From assembly GCF_000719345.1 (NCBI RefSeq), contig NZ_JOFX01000005.1, positions 62,001 to 126,000 of the forward strand: a stretch of DNA of 64,000 nt, read 5' to 3'. Source of the DNA: Streptomyces sp. NRRL F-2664. Its GTDB lineage: Bacteria; Actinomycetota; Actinomycetes; Streptomycetales; Streptomycetaceae. Under the pieces are notes generated by a model that had not been told where the DNA came from, did no database searches, and saw only the letters and a program-made list of their open reading frames with translations. Positions 16,593 to 27,057 of this stretch are shown here, in pieces. Every line of letters begins with the position of its first letter. Position 1 is the stretch's first letter. The position numbers were made by a program, and so were the translations under genes.

Positions 16593-17645
16593 ATGCCCTT
16601 GTCCCAGCCGCACATGCCTCGCCCGCACAGGGCCCGCCGTAAGAGCCGACACGCGGCATCGGCTCCGACCGCCGGACGGAGGGCCGTCCGGCGGCCCTCA
16701 CTCCTGCCCGCACCCGGACGGATGAGTCCGGGTGCGCTCTGCGCCGTCGGCGCGGCCATCGTCTCCCTCACCGTGGCCGCCCGCGCGGGCGCCTTCTCCC
16801 AGTTGTGGGAGTTCCTCGATTTCGGGGCGGGCGTCCTCTCGCTCGTCTCGCTCACCGCCACGGTGCTGTGGGGCGTGGTCTCCACGGACCGGCTGCTGCT
16901 GAAGTCGGGTCACCGGCTGCTGGCCCAGGGCGTGCACCGCGGTCTCGCCGTGTCCGGGCTCGGCTTCCTCGCCCTGCACATATGGGTGAAGATCGCGGAG
17001 CAGCGCGTGAACGCGTCCGCCGCGGTGGTGCCCTTCACCGACATCGACCAGCCCCTCCTGATCGGGCTCGGCAGCCTCGCCGGATACCTCTTCGTCGCGG
17101 TCGCCGTCTCCGGCGCCGTGCGCAGCGTGTTCGCCACCAAGGGCCGCTCCCTGTGGTGGCGGGCCCTGCACTTCGGCGCCTACCCGGCATGGGGCGCCTC
17201 GCTGGTCCACGGGCTGAAGGCCGGACGCGCGGCCGACCTCTACGTCACGGTGTCGTACGCCCTGTGCCTGCTCGGGGTCGCCGGCATCCTCGCCTTCCGG
17301 CTCCGGGCCAGGATGGCCGAGGAGCCGGCAGGTCCTCCCGGCCCGATCGGCGTTCCGCAGCAGCCCGTCGTGGCCGCCGTGCCCCGGCCGCGGCGGGAAC
17401 CGCGGGCCCGGGCGGCCGGCAAACGGGAGAAGTACACCGGGCCGGCCGCACCGCCCCCCGACGACCGGCCCGCCCTCACGGCCGTGTACGCGGCCGACCC
17501 GGCCGGCTCCTCCATGGACGGCGGCCTGGGCCTGGGTGCTGCCACCGGCATGGGTGCTCCCACCGGCATGGGCGTCCCCACCGCGACGGGCGCCCCCACC
17601 GGCTTCGACGGCGACCAGTTCGTCACCCGTGAGTGGCGGCTGTGA
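16593..17645 (+). CDS. Di-heme cytochrome b / ferric-reductase-like membrane protein
   Basis: The 350-residue protein has about six membrane helices (residues about 45-235) and a Pro/Gly-rich cytoplasmic-type tail. Histidines H115 and H129 lie in one helix (13 residues between) and H193 and H206 in another (12 between). This is the bis-histidine pattern that holds two stacked b-type hemes in ferric reductase and NADPH-oxidase families. Unlike those, no FAD/NAD domain is fused. The next gene, overlapping by GTGA, encodes a separate NADH/flavin/Fe-S protein that probably feeds it electrons. ATG at 16593 has AGGAG six bases upstream. The extreme C-terminus repeats GMGAPTG-like units. Confidence 0.85.
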   Translation: MPLSQPHMPRPHRARRKSRHAASAPTAGRRAVRRPSLLPAPGRMSPGALCAVGAAIVSLTVAARAGAFSQLWEFLDFGAGVLSLVSLTATVLWGVVSTDRLLLKSGHRLLAQGVHRGLAVSGLGFLALHIWVKIAEQRVNASAAVVPFTDIDQPLLIGLGSLAGYLFVAVAVSGAVRSVFATKGRSLWWRALHFGAYPAWGASLVHGLKAGRAADLYVTVSYALCLLGVAGILAFRLRARMAEEPAGPPGPIGVPQQPVVAAVPRPRREPRARAAGKREKYTGPAAPPPDDRPALTAVYAADPAGSSMDGGLGLGAATGMGAPTGMGVPTATGAPTGFDGDQFVTREWRL

Positions 17646-19093
17646 GCGGCTTCCCGCGCCCCAGCCTCGGCTGCGTGGGCGCTCCCAGACTGCTGGCGGG
17701 CCTCGACCAGGCTCCCCGGCTCGACCGTGTCGCCCATCTGACGACGCACGGCCAACTGCCGCGCTACCGGCCGGACGAGCTCGTCGACCTGGCCGAGAAC
17801 ATCGACCTGCGGGGACGCGGCGGCGCCGGATTCCCCTTCGCCCGGAAGCTGCGCGCCGTGATGCGTGCGGCCGAGGGCCGCGACACGCCCACCGCCGTCG
17901 TGGTCAACGCCAGTGAGGGCGAGCCCAGTTGCCTGAAGGACAAGGCGCTGCTGCTGCACGCCCCGCACCTGGTGCTCGACGGGGCCCTGTTGGCCGCTGC
18001 CGCCGTCGACGCCGACGACGTCGTGGTGGGAGTCACCCGGCCCGACGTGGAGCAGTCACTGCGCGCGGCGGTGGCCGAACGGGGTCCCGCCGGCCGCCAG
18101 GTGCGGGTGCAGGCCCTGCCCGAACGCTTCGTGACCGGAGAGAGCACCTCCATGGTCAACGGTCTCAACGGAGGGCCGACGCTGCCTTCGGGGCAGAAGA
18201 TCCGGACCAGCGAGCGGGGCCTGGGCGGCGTCCCCACCCTGTTCTCGAACACCGAGACCTACGCCCAGCTCGCCGTGGCGGCGCGGCTCGGTGCACTGGA
18301 CTACCGCTCGGTCGGCCTGCCGTCCGAGCCGGGCACCGTGATGCTGACCATCGCCGGCTCCACGGTGGTCGAGGCGCCCCTCGGCACCCCGCTGGCGTAC
18401 GTCCTGGAACTGTGCGGCCTGGATCCGGGCCAGGGCGTCCTGGTCGGCGGCTACCACGGCAAGTGGCTGGATCCGGGATCCGCGCGCATCGCCGACCTGT
18501 CGCGCGGGTCCCTCGCGGCGTTCGACGCGGTCCTGGGGGCGGGGGCCGTCCTGCCGCTGCCGGAGGAGACCTGCCCGGCCGCCGAGGTGGCCCGGGTGGC
18601 CCGGTGGATGGCGAACGAGACGGCCGGGCAGTGCGGCCCCTGCTTCCGGGGCCTGCCCGCACTGGCCGACGTACTGGAGGACGCGGTCCGGGGCGGGGGC
18701 AGATCGGCTCTGGAGACCATCGAGGCCCGGATGAAGGTGGTGCGGCGCCGCGGGGCGTGCAGCCACCCGGACGGCACCGCCGCCTTCGTGGCCTCTGCAC
18801 TCGCGGCGTTCCCGGACGAGTTCCGCGACCACGCCCTCGGCAGCGGCTGCGGACGGAGGGTGGTGGGGGCACTGCCCCTGCCGCAGGACGAGACCCCCGA
18901 GGAACGCCTGGTGGTGGACTGGACCCTGTGCAGGGGGCACGGGCTGTGCGTGGACATCCTGCCGGACGTCGTACGGCTCGACGCGGACGGCTACCCGTCG
19001 CAGGCGTCCATGCCCGTGCCCGCGCAGCTGCGGCAGAAGGCGCAGCGTGCGGTGCGCCGCTGCCCGGCGCTCGCGCTGCGCATCCAGGACTGA
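17642..19093 (+). CDS. NuoF-like NADH-flavin-Fe/S protein fused to a ferredoxin
   Basis: The 483-residue protein resembles the NADH-binding subunit of complex I. The glycine-rich RGRGGAGFPF (from residue 57) and NASEGEPSCLKD bind FMN and NADH; an SLBB-like segment follows (about 235-300). The 4Fe-4S region reads ETAGQCGPC and later RGACSHPDG, so the first of the four usual cysteines is alanine. A C-terminal extension (about 420-483) is an actinobacterial ferredoxin (CRGHGLC...RRCPALAL) of the P450-partner type. GTG at 17642 overlaps the previous stop as GTGA; GTG at 17633 is an alternative. It probably carries electrons from NADH through FMN and Fe-S to the membrane cytochrome. Confidence 0.85.
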   Translation: MSGFPRPSLGCVGAPRLLAGLDQAPRLDRVAHLTTHGQLPRYRPDELVDLAENIDLRGRGGAGFPFARKLRAVMRAAEGRDTPTAVVVNASEGEPSCLKDKALLLHAPHLVLDGALLAAAAVDADDVVVGVTRPDVEQSLRAAVAERGPAGRQVRVQALPERFVTGESTSMVNGLNGGPTLPSGQKIRTSERGLGGVPTLFSNTETYAQLAVAARLGALDYRSVGLPSEPGTVMLTIAGSTVVEAPLGTPLAYVLELCGLDPGQGVLVGGYHGKWLDPGSARIADLSRGSLAAFDAVLGAGAVLPLPEETCPAAEVARVARWMANETAGQCGPCFRGLPALADVLEDAVRGGGRSALETIEARMKVVRRRGACSHPDGTAAFVASALAAFPDEFRDHALGSGCGRRVVGALPLPQDETPEERLVVDWTLCRGHGLCVDILPDVVRLDADGYPSQASMPVPAQLRQKAQRAVRRCPALALRIQD

Positions 19094-19221
19094 ACCAACT
19101 CCCCCGGGTTCAATGTTGGCGCGATCTGACAAATTCTCAATGATATCGGCATTCTCCTCCACCGGCCCCGTAGAAATTACCCAGGGCACGAGAACGCGAA
19201 TCCTGACCTGAAGGAGAGATC

Positions 19222-20241
19222 GTGAACAAAATGCGTCGTGGAGTATTCGCCGGGTCGGCCGTCGCGGTTTTGATGCTGACCGCCGCATGCGGCAGCGGTG
19301 ACAACTCCGCGGGAAAGGGAAATTCGGTCCAGCCGGTGGGTGACAGCAAACAGGCGGGGTCCGGCTACGACGGTTACGGGGGCGGGTCGGGCGCGGTTCC
19401 CGCGGCCGACACCGTGAAGTCCGGGCCGGCCGGGGAGCTGAAGGTGAAGGCCTCCGCGGAGCTGGGCGCGACGGTCACGGACAGTGCGGGCTTCACGCTC
19501 TACCGCTTCGACAAGGACACGCCCAAGCCGCCGAAGTCCACCTGTGAGGGGGACTGCGCGACGGCCTGGCCGGCGGTGTCCGCGGACGACGCCTCGGCCG
19601 GTGAAGGCATCGACAAGGCCCTGCTGGGATCGGTCGAGCGGGCTGACGGGACCAAGCAGCTGACGCTGGCCGGCTGGCCGGTGTACCGCTACGCGAAGGA
19701 CACCAAGGCGGGCGACACCCTCGGTGAGGGCGTCGGTGGGACGTGGCACGTGCTGGCTCCGGACGGCAAGCCGGCCAAGGCGGGCGGCGGGGCGGGCTCC
19801 GGGTCCGGCGCCGACCCGAGCGCGGGCGGCGCCGCGGAGGCCGGCGCGGGTGAGGGCGGCGGGCAGGAGCCTGCCAAGGCGGAGCCGATCGGCGTCAACC
19901 GGAACACCAAGCTCGGCCCCATTCTCTCGGACGCGGAAGGCCGCACGCTCTACCGGTTCGACAAGGACAGCGCCTGGCCGATGAAGACCAACTGCCTGGG
20001 CGCCTGCCTGAATACGTGGAAGCCCGTCAAGGCCGTGGACAAGGAATTGGTGAAGGGAATTCCCGCGGAATTGGTGGGTACCTTCAAGCGGCCCGACGGC
20101 ACCGAACAGCTGACGATCGACTGCTGGCCCATGTACACGTTCACCGGTGACAAGGAGCCGGGTGACATCAACGGGCAGGGCAAGCAGGGCGTCTGGTTCG
20201 CGGTCTCCGACAAGGGCAAGAAGGTGACGGCCACCGGCTGA
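19222..20241 (+). CDS. COG4315 secreted-repeat lipoprotein
   Basis: The 339-residue lipoprotein has a signal peptide ending in the lipobox LTAAC (C23). A Gly-rich linker is followed by two copies of the PF03640 secreted repeat (about 70-185 and 220-335). Each copy has a TLYRFDKD strand, a cysteine pair (CEGDC and CLGAC), a W-P motif and a terminal GxWH/F-V segment. The family function is unsettled. GTG at 19222 has AAGGAG upstream. The 128-bp gap before it holds AT-rich promoter-like sequence, so it may have its own promoter as well as read-through from the NuoF-like gene. The position suggests an outer-face partner of the cytochrome. Confidence 0.88.
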   Translation: MNKMRRGVFAGSAVAVLMLTAACGSGDNSAGKGNSVQPVGDSKQAGSGYDGYGGGSGAVPAADTVKSGPAGELKVKASAELGATVTDSAGFTLYRFDKDTPKPPKSTCEGDCATAWPAVSADDASAGEGIDKALLGSVERADGTKQLTLAGWPVYRYAKDTKAGDTLGEGVGGTWHVLAPDGKPAKAGGGAGSGSGADPSAGGAAEAGAGEGGGQEPAKAEPIGVNRNTKLGPILSDAEGRTLYRFDKDSAWPMKTNCLGACLNTWKPVKAVDKELVKGIPAELVGTFKRPDGTEQLTIDCWPMYTFTGDKEPGDINGQGKQGVWFAVSDKGKKVTATG

Positions 20242-20308
20242 GGTCGCGGAGCCCGCCCCCACGGGCTGCCTCCCCCACCACTGAACGGCACAACACCCCC
20301 GAAAAGCG

Positions 20309-20353
20309 CGTGGTGCCCGGGCCCCTCCCCTCCCGGGCACCACGACCCCTTTT
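20309..20353 (+). terminator. Rho-independent terminator after COG4315 gene
   Basis: CGTGGTGCCCGGG (20309-20321) pairs perfectly with 20332-20344 across a 10-nt C-rich loop, followed by ACCCCTTTT. It is 68 bp after the stop codon. Confidence 0.8.
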
Positions 20354-20376
20354 CCCGATCAGCCCGTGAGGTCCTC

Positions 20377-20958
20377 ATGCCGTCCACCGCCCGCCCCGCC
20401 CCTCGGATCCGCCGGCCGTTCGCGGCCGTCGCCGCGGTCTGTGCCGCCGTGCTCCTGTGCGCCGGGTGCGCAGGAGAGGCGACCGAACCCGCCGGCTCGG
20501 CGAAGGCCGCTGCGGCCACCCCGGCCGCTCCGGGCACCCCCGCAGCTCCGGGCACCTCGATCGAGCAGATCGCGACGGCCATCGGCTGCAGCGCCGAAGT
20601 GAGCGTGGATGCGGACGAGTTGCGCCAGGGCGGCTGCGAGACGGGACAGGGCGCGTACCGCATGGCCACCTTCGCCGCCGAGCAGGGGCTGCGCGCCTGG
20701 CTGGACGAGGCCCGGGCGTACGGCGGGGTCTACCTGGTGGGCGACCGGTGGGTCGTCACCACCGGGTCCGCGGACGCCCTCGGCGCGCTCCGTGAACGGC
20801 TCGGCGGCACCGTCGAGACCGGATCCGCGCACGGCGGCCCGGCCGGAGGGCACCCGGCCCCCGGGCCCGCCGCGCCCTCCACGGCCGCGACACCGTCCGC
20901 AGGTGCGGCGCCCTCCGAGCACGCGGGCCACCTGCCGACTCCCGCCGCGGGCGGTTGA
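20377..20958 (+). CDS. Hypothetical lipoprotein with conserved central domain
   Basis: The 193-residue protein has a lipoprotein signal (AAVLLCAGC lipobox). A compact domain (about 65-150) carries two cysteines and the segments YRMATFAAEQGLRAWLDEA and GGVYLVGDRWVV. An Ala/Pro/Thr/His-rich tail ends the protein. I recognise this as a common type of small Streptomyces lipoprotein but know no function. ATG at 20377 has GAGG upstream and lies only 24 bp behind the terminator of the COG4315 gene. Partial read-through could still link it to that operon. The cysteine pair in an exported protein suggests a disulfide. Confidence 0.75.
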   Translation: MPSTARPAPRIRRPFAAVAAVCAAVLLCAGCAGEATEPAGSAKAAAATPAAPGTPAAPGTSIEQIATAIGCSAEVSVDADELRQGGCETGQGAYRMATFAAEQGLRAWLDEARAYGGVYLVGDRWVVTTGSADALGALRERLGGTVETGSAHGGPAGGHPAPGPAAPSTAATPSAGAAPSEHAGHLPTPAAGG

Positions 20959-21117
20959 GTCGGTGGCGCGGCATGCGACGTCGGCGCGTCGGCCAGTGTC
21001 CTGATACCGGGTCATTCGCGAGGAGCACACGGCACGGCCCTTCGGGATGATTCCGCCGGGCCCTGCCGTACAACAAGCTTGCGGCGTCAGCGACTTCTTT
21101 TCGAAGGGAACCGCTCC

Positions 21118-22689
21118 GTGCGCCAAAAACGCCTCGCGCCGCTGCTCGCCACCGTCGGACTCCTCGCGACCACCCTGCCCCTGCTGACCATGACGCAGGC
21201 CGCCGCGGCCCCCGCGGCCGACCACCTCCGGCAGAAGCCCGCATGGCAGCGGTGCAGCCCCGAGCAGCCGGCCTCGTACGAGTGCGCCACGGTCAAGGTC
21301 CCGCTCGACCACCGGCGTCCCGACGGCCGCACGATCGACATCGCGATATCCCGTATGAAGAGCGAGAACCCCGCCAAACGGCACGGCGTCCTGCTGCTGA
21401 ACCCCGGCGGCCCCGGCGGTCCGGGGCTCGACCTGCCGGTGCTGATGGACGGGCTGCTCCCCAAGGAGGTGCGGGAGAGCTACGACCTGATCGGCTTCGA
21501 CCCGCGCGGGGTCGGTGCCAGCAGCCCCCTCACGTGCGGGCTGGACGACGAGGAGCAGGACTTCGACCGCCCCTACCGCCCCGAGACCTTCGCCTCCGAC
21601 GTGACGTGGGCGCGCACCGTCGCCGACAAGTGCCGCGAGAAGTCCGGGGCGGTGCTGCCGTACATCACCACCCGCAATACGGCCCGCGACATGGACACCA
21701 TTCGCGCGGTGCTGGGCGAGGGGAAGATCTCGTACCTGGGCTACTCCTACGGGACCTACCTGGGTGCCGTCTACGCGCAGATGTACCCGGAGCGCACGGA
21801 CCGCTTCGTGCTCGACAGCGGTGTGGACCCGCAGCGGGTCTGGCGCGGGATGATCCAGGTGTGGGCCACCGAGGCCGAGCCCGCCTTCGCGCGGTGGACG
21901 CGGTGGGCGGCCGAGCGCTCGGCCGAGTTCGGCCTGGGCGACGATCCCCGCGAGGTCTCCGACACGTTCTGGAAGCTGGTGGAGCGCGCCGACCGCGAGC
22001 CCATCGACTTCGAGGGCTCGAAGGTGACCGGTGACATGATCCGGTCCGCCCGCGGGGTGTTCTTCTATCCGGCGCAGGCCACGCCGCTGGTCGCGGCGCT
22101 GAAGGCGGCCGCCGAGGGCAGGCCGCAGGCGGCGGGCACGGACGTGCAGGGGTTGAAGCAGAAGCTGCTCGGCCGCACGGCCGAGGAGCCCGCCACGGAC
22201 AACAGCACGGCCGTCTTCTGGGCCGTGGTCTGCGGGGACACGGGCGCCTGGCCCCGCTACGCCGAGCAGTACGAGCGCGACGCGGCGAAGGACAAGGTGC
22301 GGTACCCGCTGTACGGGGACTTCGCGTCCAACATCAAGCCGTGCGCCTTCTGGGACCGGCCGGTGGAGGCGGCCACGCCGATGCACAAGAGGGCGAACGT
22401 GCTGACGGTGCAGAACGAATGGGACTCGCAGACCCCGCTCACGAGCGGCCAGGGCCTGCACCGGGCGCTCAAGGGCTCGCGGATGGTGCTGGCGGAAGGC
22501 GGTGAGGGCCACGGCGTGTACCTCTTCGACCCCGCTTCCTGCGCCAACGCCCCGGTGGACGCGTACCTGACCACGGGCCGGCTGCCCGCCCAGGACGTGA
22601 CCTGCCAGAACCCGCCGGCGGCGGCCGACCGGCGCGCATCGGCGCCGGCGAAGCCGGTGCCCTTCCCGGGGGCACCCGGGCGCTTCTGA
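21118..22689 (+). CDS. Secreted alpha/beta hydrolase, tripeptidyl aminopeptidase (Tap/Slp) type
   Basis: The 523-residue protein has a Sec signal peptide (about residues 1-35, ending AAAAPAAD). The alpha/beta-hydrolase fold follows with an oxyanion segment LLNPGGPGGPG, nucleophile Ser in GYSYGTYLG, an acid in NEWDSQTP and the histidine in GEGHGVY. A C-terminal Tap-like domain with paired cysteines ends it (ASCANAP, DVTCQNPP). Such enzymes remove tripeptides from the N-termini of secreted proteins. GTG at 21118 with GAAGGGA upstream gives a normal signal peptide, unlike the longer upstream start. It stands alone, convergent with the thioesterase gene. Confidence 0.9.
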   Translation: MRQKRLAPLLATVGLLATTLPLLTMTQAAAAPAADHLRQKPAWQRCSPEQPASYECATVKVPLDHRRPDGRTIDIAISRMKSENPAKRHGVLLLNPGGPGGPGLDLPVLMDGLLPKEVRESYDLIGFDPRGVGASSPLTCGLDDEEQDFDRPYRPETFASDVTWARTVADKCREKSGAVLPYITTRNTARDMDTIRAVLGEGKISYLGYSYGTYLGAVYAQMYPERTDRFVLDSGVDPQRVWRGMIQVWATEAEPAFARWTRWAAERSAEFGLGDDPREVSDTFWKLVERADREPIDFEGSKVTGDMIRSARGVFFYPAQATPLVAALKAAAEGRPQAAGTDVQGLKQKLLGRTAEEPATDNSTAVFWAVVCGDTGAWPRYAEQYERDAAKDKVRYPLYGDFASNIKPCAFWDRPVEAATPMHKRANVLTVQNEWDSQTPLTSGQGLHRALKGSRMVLAEGGEGHGVYLFDPASCANAPVDAYLTTGRLPAQDVTCQNPPAAADRRASAPAKPVPFPGAPGRF

Positions 22690-22728
22690 CCAGGGCCGGC
22701 CGGGCCGCTCGTCGGGAGGCCCCCGCGG

Positions 22729-23142
22729 TCAGCCGAGCAGGGCGTAGACCGTGGAGGCGGTGGCGGCCGGTTCGTCGGCGCCGTCCGGGGTCAGGGTGAT
22801 GTCGGCGAAGGCCATGCGCTTGCCGAGTTTGGTGACCCGTACGTGGACCAGCACGTCGGCGCCGACCACCGGCCGCTGGAAGCTCGTCGACTGCTGGACG
22901 GTGGTCATCGGTCCGTACCCGCCGCGCGCGGCGGAGATCGCGATGACGGTGGCGGTGTCGGCGGCGGCCATCATGGCCTGTCCCGAGAGGCCGCCGCCGT
23001 CACGGGCCAGCTCCTGCGACCAGGGCAGCCGCAGGACGGCGTGCCGCTCGCCGGTCTCCTGGACGGTCAGTCCCAGGGCGAGCACCCAGGGGGCGAAGTG
23101 GTCGGCGAGGATCTTGTCTGCGTCTGCGGGAGAGAACGTCAC
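22729..23142 (-). CDS. Hotdog-fold thioesterase (PaaI-like)
   Basis: The 137-residue protein matches a single hotdog domain: a helix-rich start (ADADKILADHFAPWV), the HAVLRLPWS strand, and GGGLSGQAMMAAADTATVIA, the long hotdog helix. It would hydrolyse acyl-CoA thioesters. I chose GTG at 23142, since the longer GTG at 23175 would force translation through an 11-bp hairpin (23148-23179). No clear Shine-Dalgarno precedes it, so the start is uncertain. It follows the dienoyl-CoA reductase gene on the same strand, which agrees with a fatty acyl-CoA role. Confidence 0.8.
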   Translation of the reverse strand: MTFSPADADKILADHFAPWVLALGLTVQETGERHAVLRLPWSQELARDGGGLSGQAMMAAADTATVIAISAARGGYGPMTTVQQSTSFQRPVVGADVLVHVRVTKLGKRMAFADITLTPDGADEPAATASTVYALLG

Positions 23143-23147
23143 CGGGA

Positions 23148-23179
23148 GATTGTGGCGGCCCGCCCGGACCGCCACAATC
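23148..23179. repeat. 11-bp inverted repeat between reductase and thioesterase genes
   Basis: GATTGTGGCGG (23148-23158) pairs perfectly with CCGCCACAATC (23169-23179) across a 10-nt loop. It fills the short gap between the reductase stop and the thioesterase start. It may be a terminator/attenuator or an operator for the thioesterase gene. Confidence 0.6.
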
Positions 23180-23188
23180 CCCTTTCGG

Positions 23189-25297
<2,109 letters not shown>

Positions 25298-25405
25298 CCG
25301 GGAGGGCGGCCCGCGCCCGGGGATTGCGGCACCCCTGGACCGCCCTGTGGCGGAGTTCACTCGGTCGGCGCCGCCCGCGCGCCGGCCGTGCGGGGGCGGG
25401 CCCGT

Positions 25406-25436
25406 GGACCCGCGGCCGTCGACGGGCGGCGGGTCC
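25406..25436. terminator. Hairpin after the serine hydrolase gene
   Basis: GGACCCGC (25406-25413) pairs with GCGGGTCC (25429-25436), with further GC pairing inside the loop. It lies 8 bp beyond the stop of the minus-strand serine hydrolase and lacks a T-tract. Confidence 0.45.
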
Positions 25437-25443
25437 GTGGGCG

Positions 25444-26832
25444 TCAGCGCGGAGGGGTCCGGGGGGCGCAGCGCAGGCCCGTGTAGCAGCAGGGGGTGCC
25501 GTCCACGAGGGCGGCGAAGACGACCGGCGTCCAGGCCCGGCCGGCGCCGGGGCCGCTGTCGGTCGCGGCGAAGACCGTCGCGCTGAGCGGGACGAGGTCG
25601 AGCTCCAGGGGCGGGGAGAAGTCCCGCAGGCCGCCGACGAACTCGTAGCGCAGGTGCGGGCGGCCGCCGGGGGCGAGGCTGACCGTGATGACGACTCCCT
25701 CGCGCCGGTAGGTGCCGAGGAGCGGGGTCATGTCGACGGCCGGCGGGTGGGCGGGCGGCGCGAAGGGAGGGGGCGTCCGGACGCCGGCGAGGTCGGCGAG
25801 GAGTTCGCGGAACAGGTCGGTGTAGAGGCCGCGGGCGCCGCCGCCGTTGGTCAGCAGGACGAGGATGACGTCGGCGCCGGGCACGACGCGCAGGTAGCAG
25901 TACTGGCCGAGGGAGGCGCCGTCGTGTCCGTACCCCGGGACACCGTCCCAGTCGTACAGGGACCAGCCGAGCCCCCAGCCGTCCGCGCTCACCGTCCACC
26001 GGTCGGGGACGTCGACCTCCCAGCGCTGCATCGCCGCGACGGCACGGGCGCCCAGGACCTGGGTGCCGTCGGCGGTGGCGCCGCCGTCGAGGTGCAGCTT
26101 GGCCAGGCGCAGCACGTCGGCCGCGGTCGCCAGGACCCGCCCGTACGGCCCTGCCGAACGGGGCATCATGTCCCAGGCCGGCGCCGGCTCGGGCTCGGGT
26201 CCGTCGCCCGGCAGGTGGCCCATCGCCGTGCGGAAGGCCAGTGCCTCCTCCGGCAGGGTCATGGTGCTGGTCAGGCCCAGCGGGGCGGCGATCCGCTCCT
26301 TCAGGGCCTGGTCCCAGGTACGTCCGGTGACGACCTCCACGATGCGGCCGAGGATGCTGTAGCCGATGTTGCTGTAGGAGACGGCGGTGCCGGGCGGGCA
26401 GTCGAGCGCCACGTTGCGGGCGGCTTCCACGTAGCCGGCCAGGCAGTCGTCGCCGCGCCCGCTGTCATGCGTGAAATCACAGGTGAGTCCGCCGGTGTGG
26501 CTGAGCAGCCGGCGCACGGTGATCTCCTTGACCGCCCCGGGCGGTCCGGCCGGGGCGAACTCCGGGAGGATCTCGGCGACGGGAGCGTCCAGGTCCAGCC
26601 GGCCGGTGTCGACGAGCTGCATCACCAGGGTGGCGGTGTAGACCTTGGCCAGCGAGCCGAGGTGGAACACCGAGTCCGGGGTGGCCTCCACGCCCGTCCC
26701 GCGGTGCAGCACGCCGCTCGCCAACTCGTGGATCCGCCCGTCGGCGAACACCGCGAGGGTGGCGCCGGGTACGTGGTGGGCGGCGCGCAACGCGTCGAGG
26801 CGGCTCTGCCAGTGGGCAGCGGAGAACGTCAC
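25444..26832 (-). CDS. Serine hydrolase, class C beta-lactamase/esterase family
   Basis: The 462-residue protein has the penicillin-recognising fold with intact motifs: S60-L-A-K63 (nucleophile and base), Y153-S-N155, and GHDGASLG late in the domain in place of KTG/HTG. A C-terminal lipocalin-like beta domain (about 335-460) follows. There is no signal peptide, so it is probably a cytoplasmic esterase or peptidase rather than a true beta-lactamase. GTG at 26832 has GAAGGA seven bases upstream. It is divergent from an AraC-type regulator across 225 bp, so that regulator is the likely controller. Confidence 0.85.
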   Translation of the reverse strand: MTFSAAHWQSRLDALRAAHHVPGATLAVFADGRIHELASGVLHRGTGVEATPDSVFHLGSLAKVYTATLVMQLVDTGRLDLDAPVAEILPEFAPAGPPGAVKEITVRRLLSHTGGLTCDFTHDSGRGDDCLAGYVEAARNVALDCPPGTAVSYSNIGYSILGRIVEVVTGRTWDQALKERIAAPLGLTSTMTLPEEALAFRTAMGHLPGDGPEPEPAPAWDMMPRSAGPYGRVLATAADVLRLAKLHLDGGATADGTQVLGARAVAAMQRWEVDVPDRWTVSADGWGLGWSLYDWDGVPGYGHDGASLGQYCYLRVVPGADVILVLLTNGGGARGLYTDLFRELLADLAGVRTPPPFAPPAHPPAVDMTPLLGTYRREGVVITVSLAPGGRPHLRYEFVGGLRDFSPPLELDLVPLSATVFAATDSGPGAGRAWTPVVFAALVDGTPCCYTGLRCAPRTPPR

Positions 26833-27041
26833 GTCGGATCCTTCGACTCGGTGGTCGTGCCGTGGTCGACGCCACCGTAGGCCGGTCCCGCGGCGGCCAT
26901 AAGGACCCGCACGCGCCAGCGAGGGGACCGTCCGCGCCACCGCTCCGACCTCGGTCGCGGGACCCGGTGTTCACCCGGCGCCCGCGGTACGTCCGGGCCC
27001 CGGTCGGCGCACCCTGTGCGGGCGTTCGTCCGGCCGGCTGG

Positions 27042-27047
27042 TAGCGT
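27042..27047 (+). promoter_or_regulatory. -10 box TAGCGT of AraC-type regulator
   Basis: TAGCGT ends 10 nt before the ATG at 27058, and no Shine-Dalgarno is present, so the transcript is probably leaderless or nearly so. Confidence 0.5.
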
Positions 27048-27057
27048 CGGCCGACCT

